Assembly (NCBI GenBank): GCA_903831635.1
Contig: CAIKYN010000351.1
Location: 1-10,841, forward strand
Length of the DNA stretch: 10,841 bases
Direction of reading: 5' to 3'
From: an uncultured Spartobacteria bacterium
GTDB lineage: Bacteria; Verrucomicrobiota; Verrucomicrobiia; Chthoniobacterales; UBA6821
Both the position numbers and the translations under genes were made by a program. The notes beneath the pieces were generated by a model. It was not told the DNA's origin, searched no databases, and was given only the letters and a program-made list of their open reading frames with translations. Below are positions 6,971-10,841 of the stretch, in pieces. Position 1 is the stretch's first letter. Every line of letters starts with the position of its first letter.

Positions 6971-8251
6971 TCAAGCGGCGTCTTTTTCCTGCCGGCGTCG
7001 GATCAGGGCTGATTTCCGACCTTCGACAACGGCACGGTTGAGAGTTACCCCGGCAAGATCCTCGCGATCAGGAGCATCATACATGACATCCAGCATGATC
7101 TTCTCAAGAAGCGAGCGGAGGGCGCGGGCTCCCGTTCCTTTCTTAAGAGCCAACTCGGCAAGGGCCACGAGTGCATCCTTAGTCACATTGAGGGAAATGT
7201 CATCCATGGCCAGAAGCTTCGTGAACTGCTTGATCAGGGCATTGCGCGGCTCGGTAAGGATGCGAACAAGTTCCTCTTCATTGAGCTGTTGAAGAGTTGT
7301 CAGAACCGGAAGGCGACCAATGAACTCCGGGATCATGCCAAAGGAAAGGAGATCTTCGGGTTCGACAGACTCCAGAATCTTCAGCTCATCCATGGTTCCT
7401 TCGTGATCCTGAGATTTTGCATGGAAGCCGAGGGTCTTGCCAGCAGTGCGCCTCTGGATGATTTTATCAAGTCCCACAAAGGCCCCGCCGCAAATAAAGA
7501 GGATATTCTGAGTGTTGAGTTGGATGTATTCTTGATGCGGGTGCTTGCGTCCGCCCTGCGGAGGCACATTGCACGTGGTAGCTTCCAGAATCTTCAGCAA
7601 AGCCTGCTGGACACCCTCTCCGGAGACATCGCGCGTGATGGAGACGTTATCTGTCTTGCGGCCTATCTTGTCGATCTCATCGATGTAAACAATGCCGATC
7701 TCGGCTTTCTTGACATCGTAATCGGCATTCTGAAGAAGGCGCAGAACGATATTCTCCACATCCTCACCCACATAGCCGGCCTCGGTGAGAGTTGTGGCGT
7801 CGGCGATGCAGAATGGGACATCCAGAATGCGTGCTAGCGTGCGGGCAAGAAGGGTTTTCCCGGAACCGGTTGGACCGATCAGAAGGACATTGCTTTTCTC
7901 GATCTCCACATCGGCAAGCCCCTCGGAGAGGAGACCGGGAGAGAATCCTTCACGCTCCAGAGCAATGCGCTTGTAGTGATTGTGAACCGCAACCGATAGG
8001 GTCCTCTTGGCCAGATCCTGGCCAATGACATGAGCATCCAGTTCACGACGAATCTCGGAGGGTTTCGGAACCCTGAGTTGATGCATTCCGTGTTCACTTC
8101 CAACCTCGACGCTCTCCTTGTCGAGGATCCCCTTGCAGACCGTGATGCAGCTATCGCAGATGTAGACACCGGGTCCGGCAATGAGTTTGCGGACCTCGGC
8201 GTGACTCTTTCCGCAGAAGGAGCACATCGTGAGATTGCTGGTTCGAGCCAT
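6971..8251 (-). CDS. clpX: ATP-dependent Clp protease ATP-binding subunit ClpX
   Basis: 426-residue AAA+ unfoldase that feeds substrates into ClpP. The N-terminal zinc-binding domain has Cys10, Cys13, Cys32 and Cys35 (CSFC ... CDSC). The AAA+ module has Walker A GPTGSGKT (126-133), pore loop 1 GYVG (159-162), Walker B IVYIDEID (187-194), the RKH pore loop (235-237), the arginine-finger region EFIGRLP (309-315, Arg313) and sensor 2 GARALRS (374-380). The ClpP-docking loop reads LGF (274-276) in place of E. coli IGF, a conservative change. All catalytic parts are present and the length matches the family (E. coli 424). The ATG at 8251 is 31 bases after the clpP stop and lacks a Shine-Dalgarno sequence. 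Third gene of the run starting at tig. Confidence 0.98.
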   Translation of the reverse strand: MARTSNLTMCSFCGKSHAEVRKLIAGPGVYICDSCITVCKGILDKESVEVGSEHGMHQLRVPKPSEIRRELDAHVIGQDLAKRTLSVAVHNHYKRIALEREGFSPGLLSEGLADVEIEKSNVLLIGPTGSGKTLLARTLARILDVPFCIADATTLTEAGYVGEDVENIVLRLLQNADYDVKKAEIGIVYIDEIDKIGRKTDNVSITRDVSGEGVQQALLKILEATTCNVPPQGGRKHPHQEYIQLNTQNILFICGGAFVGLDKIIQRRTAGKTLGFHAKSQDHEGTMDELKILESVEPEDLLSFGMIPEFIGRLPVLTTLQQLNEEELVRILTEPRNALIKQFTKLLAMDDISLNVTKDALVALAELALKKGTGARALRSLLEKIMLDVMYDAPDREDLAGVTLNRAVVEGRKSALIRRRQEKDAA

Positions 8252-8282
8252 GATCTCAGGAGATTGGAGCTAAGAAAGTGGA

Positions 8283-8933
8283 TTACTCGACAGAATCCTT
8301 GGCCTTCTCGGGAGGATTCTTGAGTTCCTTACGATACTTCACCACCTCATCAACGATGCCATAATCCTTAGCCTCTTCGGCGGTCATGTAGTAGTCGCGA
8401 TCAGCGTCCTTACGAACCTGCTCCTCTGTCTTGCCGGTATTCTCAGCGATGATGCGGGCCAAGCGGCGGTTCAACTTGTACATGAACTCGACACTGCGCT
8501 CGACATCACTGGCAGTACCTTGGGCACCGCCAGAGACCTGGTGGATCATGATGTCCGAATTAGGGAGAGCAAACCTCTTTCCCTTGGTTCCGGAGCAGAG
8601 AAGAAAGGCCCCCATACTCGCGGCCATTCCCATGCAATAGGTATTCACATCGCACGTGACGAATTGCATCGTGTCATAGATCGCGAGTCCAGCAGTGACG
8701 GATCCACCGGGGGAGTTGATGTAAATGTGGATATCTTTTTTTGCATCCTCCATCTGAAGGAAGAGCAACTGAGCGATAACCAGATTGGAGACATAGTCAT
8801 CAATTCCGGTTCCAATGAAGATGATCCTGTCTTTGAGAAGGCGGGAGTAGATGTCGTAGCTCCGCTCGCCACGGCCCGTCTGCTCAACCACCATCGGTAC
8901 GAGCATCGAGGATTGAGGTTGGAAATTGGACAT
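8283..8933 (-). CDS. clpP: ATP-dependent Clp protease proteolytic subunit ClpP
   Basis: 216-residue serine peptidase that forms the two-ring proteolytic chamber used by ClpX. The catalytic triad is Ser106 in GMAASMGAF, His131 in MIHQ and Asp180 in DRDYYMTAEEA. LVPMVVEQTGRGERSYDIYSRLL (11-33) is the conserved N-terminal axial/head segment, close to E. coli [23 protein letters not shown]. The start is ATG at 8933, one base after the tig stop (TAA-A-ATG), which gives a normal short propeptide region before LVPMVV. The same frame stays open 34 codons further upstream, but that part overlaps the end of tig and has no ClpP similarity. A charged tail (KELKNPPEKAKDSVE) extends about 15 residues beyond the usual end. 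The order tig-clpP-clpX is widely conserved. Confidence 0.98.
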   Translation of the reverse strand: MSNFQPQSSMLVPMVVEQTGRGERSYDIYSRLLKDRIIFIGTGIDDYVSNLVIAQLLFLQMEDAKKDIHIYINSPGGSVTAGLAIYDTMQFVTCDVNTYCMGMAASMGAFLLCSGTKGKRFALPNSDIMIHQVSGGAQGTASDVERSVEFMYKLNRRLARIIAENTGKTEEQVRKDADRDYYMTAEEAKDYGIVDEVVKYRKELKNPPEKAKDSVE

Positions 8934-8937
8934 TTTA
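8931..8937 (-). promoter_or_regulatory. tig-clpP stop/start coupling junction
   Basis: On the minus strand the tig stop TAA is followed by one A and then the clpP ATG. No Shine-Dalgarno sequence is visible in the 20 bases before the ATG. Ribosomes finishing trigger factor could therefore reinitiate at clpP, which would tie the two protein levels together. The arrangement is seen directly; the coupling mechanism is inferred. Confidence 0.55.
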
Positions 8938-10332
8938 GTGGTCATGCCCGCAACCGGGGCCATGGACATGGGGTTCTTCATCATGAGAGTGGGTGGTTTC
9001 TGAATTAGAGGCGATTGGCTTGGGATCTTCTCCATTCACCCTAGCATGGGAAACGACCACATCAAGGGCCTTGCCCAAAGCGATCTCCTCTTCGATCCCG
9101 GCGATGGCATGATGCTTCTGAAGTTCCTTCAAGAGCTTCTGAGGGGTCATCTGATAACGCTCGGCCATGTTGGTGATGCGCCAGGCGAGTTCCTCACGAG
9201 AAACCCGGATATTCTCCTTGGTGACAATTTCTCCAAGAATGAAGTTTAGCTTCACCTTGTCGCCTGCACTCTGGCGGGCAGCACCAAGAAGCTCTTCCTG
9301 ATGAGAACGAAGCTCCTCCTCGCTCACACCGCGGGACTGGTTTTCCTGAATGATCTCCTTGAGAATCGCGGTGCTCTCCTGCTGAACCATCGTGGAAGGA
9401 GCATCGATTGAGACCATGGCCAGTAGTTGCTTCACGGCTTCGCCGCGAACAGCACTGGCGAAGTTCTGGGTCGCATTCATCGTCAGGCGCTCACGCACCT
9501 GCTCACGGATCTGTTCCAGCGTGCTACCCGGGCTCAGCTTTGCAGCGAAAGCATCGTCGAGGGGAGGCAGCTCGCGCTCCTTGATCTCATGGAGTGTCAC
9601 TTGATAGGTGACCTTATAACCACGCAGCTTCTCCTCACCGAATTCCGTCGGGAAGCTGACAGTGCAATCGCGCGTCTCACCGGTCTTCATACCTACCATG
9701 GCGGCGGCAAGGCCCGGGATCGGACGATCCTCCTCGAGCTTAATCCAGAAATTCTTACGTCCGAGATAAGTCGGCTGGAGATCGGGGTACGTTTCGGCCA
9801 GTGTCTTTCCCTCGATGGAGCCCTCGTAATCAAGAACCGCAAAATCACCCATGGCCAGATCGCGTCCCTCGGCGGTCTTGAACTCGGCGAGATCCCCGCG
9901 CAATCCATCCAGGAACTGCTCAACCTGAGTCTCGTCGACGACAGGCTTTTCAACAGTGATATCCAGCCCCTTGTACTCGGGGAGATTCACTGGAGGACGG
10001 ATCACAACCGTTGCGGTGAAGCGGAGGGAGCGGTCCCCCTCCAACTTGATATCGCGAACATTCGGGCTCTGGACAGGTGAGAGCTTCTGCTCATTGAGCG
10101 CCTCGCGCACGGCGGAGTCGAGGAGCTTGCGGGTCACTTCCTGCTCGATATCAGGTCCGTACTTCTTCTCGACGATGGCGAGAGGGGCCTTGCCTTTGCG
10201 GAAGCCGGGAAGGTTTACCAGACGGCGGTATTCATTGCCGACTTCCTTCCACTCCGACTGGAAGCGCTCGGGCGGAAGTTCAATGTGCAGGTCGACGATG
10301 CAGGTCTCTTTCTGTTCTGTGGTGACTTTCAT
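8935..10332 (-). CDS. tig: Trigger factor, ribosome-associated chaperone / peptidyl-prolyl isomerase
   Basis: 465-residue chaperone that docks at the ribosomal exit tunnel and shields nascent chains. The ribosome-binding signature GFRKGKAP sits at 43-50 in the N-terminal domain (about 1-115). An FKBP-like prolyl isomerase domain covers about 160-250 (GDFAVLDYEG, then FPTEFGEEKLRGYKVTYQV). The C-terminal helical arms run to about 432. The last 18 residues, THSHDEEPHVHGPGCGHDH without its first Thr, form a His-rich tail with six His and one Cys (448-465). E. coli trigger factor (432 residues) lacks this tail, which could bind metal. The ATG at 10332 has no Shine-Dalgarno sequence. It is first in the run tig-clpP-clpX-trmB-sigma-Nudix, so its promoter must lie in the divergent spacer to the right. 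Confidence 0.97.
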   Translation of the reverse strand: MKVTTEQKETCIVDLHIELPPERFQSEWKEVGNEYRRLVNLPGFRKGKAPLAIVEKKYGPDIEQEVTRKLLDSAVREALNEQKLSPVQSPNVRDIKLEGDRSLRFTATVVIRPPVNLPEYKGLDITVEKPVVDETQVEQFLDGLRGDLAEFKTAEGRDLAMGDFAVLDYEGSIEGKTLAETYPDLQPTYLGRKNFWIKLEEDRPIPGLAAAMVGMKTGETRDCTVSFPTEFGEEKLRGYKVTYQVTLHEIKERELPPLDDAFAAKLSPGSTLEQIREQVRERLTMNATQNFASAVRGEAVKQLLAMVSIDAPSTMVQQESTAILKEIIQENQSRGVSEEELRSHQEELLGAARQSAGDKVKLNFILGEIVTKENIRVSREELAWRITNMAERYQMTPQKLLKELQKHHAIAGIEEEIALGKALDVVVSHARVNGEDPKPIASNSETTHSHDEEPHVHGPGCGHDH

Positions 10333-10421
10333 GATGAGCCGAGTAGCAAAGCAGGGAGTCCCTCACCGGACAATCTCCAAAGGTGATTTTTTGGGTGGCT
10401 GAAAGATTCGTGTAGAACTCA

Positions 10422-10448
10422 GGAAGTCAGGAAAAGAAGATGACTTCC
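10422..10448. repeat. Perfect 8-base inverted repeat with all-purine loop
   Basis: GGAAGTCA at 10422-10429 is exactly matched by its reverse complement TGACTTCC at 10441-10448, around an 11-base loop made only of G and A (10430-10440). It could be a regulator-binding site or an RNA hairpin in the leader of the rightward transcript. No T run follows on either strand, so it does not look like an intrinsic terminator. The repeat is directly visible; its role is unknown. Confidence 0.6.
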
Positions 10449-10502
10449 ATGCCAAAGCCCAAATTCCCTCGCGAGCATCTCTTCCCTGGCCTATCAGTCT
10501 AA
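10440..10502 (+). CDS. Possible 20-residue leader peptide
   Basis: An ATG at 10440, preceded by AGGAAAAGA (a purine-rich, Shine-Dalgarno-like stretch), opens 20 codons ending in TAA at 10502. The product begins MTSMPKPKFPREHLFPG. The start codon lies where the loop of the inverted repeat meets its right arm, so pairing could hide or expose it. It ends 33 bases before the substrate-binding protein gene. It resembles no family I know, and an open frame this short can arise by chance. It is listed because it is the only frame in the spacer with a plausible ribosome-binding stretch. Confidence 0.2.
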   Translation: MTSMPKPKFPREHLFPGLSV

Positions 10503-10524
10503 AAGCCTTCAGCCTAACAGCCTT
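10489..10524 (+). repeat. Degenerate GCCT/TTCAG-rich stretch, copy 1
   Basis: GCCTATCAGTCTA, GCCTTCAG and GCCTAAC follow one another here, just upstream of the substrate-binding protein start. The words CAGTCTA, GCCTTCAG, GCCTAAC and CTATCA all recur in the stretch before the Nudix gene, in the same orientation relative to the gene. This looks like a low-complexity, drifting 7- to 8-base repeat; its role is unknown. Confidence 0.45.
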
Positions 10525-10535
10525 TTGATACCCTC

Positions 10536-10841
10536 ATGCGCTCCATCCGTCTCTTTCTTTACGGGATTCCGGCCGCACTGATCCTATTGCTGATCGCGGC
10601 TTTTGTGAACGCATCGTTCCTCTCCGTGGCTAAGAAGAACGAGATGTCTATCGGTACCATCGGGGAGCCCTCGACCTTGAACCCGATCCAGCAGGCTGAC
10701 TCTGCATCGGGTCAAGTCGCGGGATTCATGTTCAATGGCCTCCTGAAGTACAATCAGGATCTCGAGGTGGTGGGTGATCTCGCCGCATCCTGGGGACTCT
10801 CTCAGGAGACGACCTTTCACTTTGCCAATGCATCGGACGCC
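10536..10841 (+). CDS. N-terminus of ABC-transporter peptide/oligopeptide-binding protein (cut by window edge)
   Basis: The frame opens with ATG at 10536 and stays open to the right edge (102 codons). Residues 8-28 are a hydrophobic signal or anchor segment (LYGIPAALILLLIAAFVNASF) after a short basic start (MRSIR). The mature part reads MSIGTIGEPSTLNPIQQADSASGQVAGFMFNGLLKYNQDLEVVGDLAASW, cited here as separate motifs: GEPSTLNP, the V..FMFNGLLKY helix and the DLEVVGDLAASW element. These are hallmarks of family 5 extracellular solute-binding proteins (OppA/DppA type), which deliver peptides or nickel to an ABC importer. No lipobox Cys is present, so it is either secreted to the periplasm or membrane-anchored. 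It diverges from tig. The ligand cannot be told from this part. Confidence 0.88.
   Translation, partial: MRSIRLFLYGIPAALILLLIAAFVNASFLSVAKKNEMSIGTIGEPSTLNPIQQADSASGQVAGFMFNGLLKYNQDLEVVGDLAASWGLSQETTFHFANASDA

Larger units (their letters stand above)
10333..10535. other. Divergent spacer between tig and the peptide-binding protein gene
   Basis: This 203-base gap must carry the promoter of the tig run (leftward) and probably that of the substrate-binding protein gene (rightward). Rightward, TTGGGT at 10391-10396 and TAGAAC at 10413-10418 with 16 bases between are a poor but possible sigma-70 pair. No convincing leftward pair was found by eye. AGGGAGTCCCT at 10353-10363 is a short near-palindrome (5-base arms around one base) about 20 bases before the tig start. 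The spacer also holds an 8-base inverted repeat, a 20-codon open frame and a TTCAG/GCCT-rich stretch, listed separately. Confidence 0.5.

Noticed and set aside
8934..9035. 34-codon N-terminal extension of clpP
   Set aside because: It overlaps the tig coding end, is Met/Pro-rich, and the ATG at 8933 gives the normal ClpP N-terminus directly before LVPMVV.
9427..10080. 217-codon plus-strand open frame opposite tig
   Set aside because: Antisense to a clear trigger factor gene, with no family character of its own.

Overview
This window looks like ordinary chromosome from a Gram-negative, probably Verrucomicrobiota-like bacterium. That placement is inferred from the gene content: a GspF-type platform protein paired with a GspG-like pseudopilin, a large periplasmic Prc-type protease, a Nudix protein with a GGHIN motif, and a Pro-rich N-terminus. 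No rRNA, tRNA, CRISPR array, insertion sequence or phage gene was recognised. Coding density is very high: no gap exceeds about 205 bases.

Left part, minus strand: a truncated Pro/Ser-rich protein runs off the left edge (1-126), preceded by a complete Prc/Tsp-type C-terminal processing protease with a signal peptide (249-2468). Diverging from the protease by 47 bases is a plus-strand run: a glyoxalase II-like metallo-beta-lactamase-fold hydrolase (2516-3148), then, after an 85-base gap, a tight pair of a GspF/PilC-like inner-membrane platform protein (3234-4511) and a GspG-like pseudopilin (4520-4981).

Right part, minus strand: a compact six-gene run reads from 10332 down to 5017: trigger factor (tig), clpP, clpX, tRNA m7G46 methyltransferase (trmB), an ECF-type sigma factor and a Nudix-family protein. 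The first five junctions are between 1 and 31 bases if the most likely starts are used. tig stops one base before the clpP ATG. The Nudix start lies 50 bases after the sigma stop unless an overlapping GTG is used. tig-clpP-clpX is the well-known chaperone/protease order. Trigger factor meets nascent chains at the ribosome, and ClpXP unfolds and degrades tagged or regulatory proteins. The run converges on the pseudopilin gene across about 35 bases holding a weak hairpin.

Right edge: a 203-base divergent spacer separates tig from the N-terminal part of an ABC-transporter peptide-binding protein (10536 onward). This spacer is the least explained DNA here. It holds a perfect 8-base inverted repeat around an all-purine loop, a 20-codon open frame, and a degenerate TTCAG/GCCT-rich stretch that recurs upstream of the Nudix gene.

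I did not find a clearly new multi-gene system. The most useful leads are the sigma factor without an anti-sigma partner inside the tig-clpPX run, the structured divergent spacer, the His-rich tail of trigger factor, and the near absence of Shine-Dalgarno sequences before the genes.
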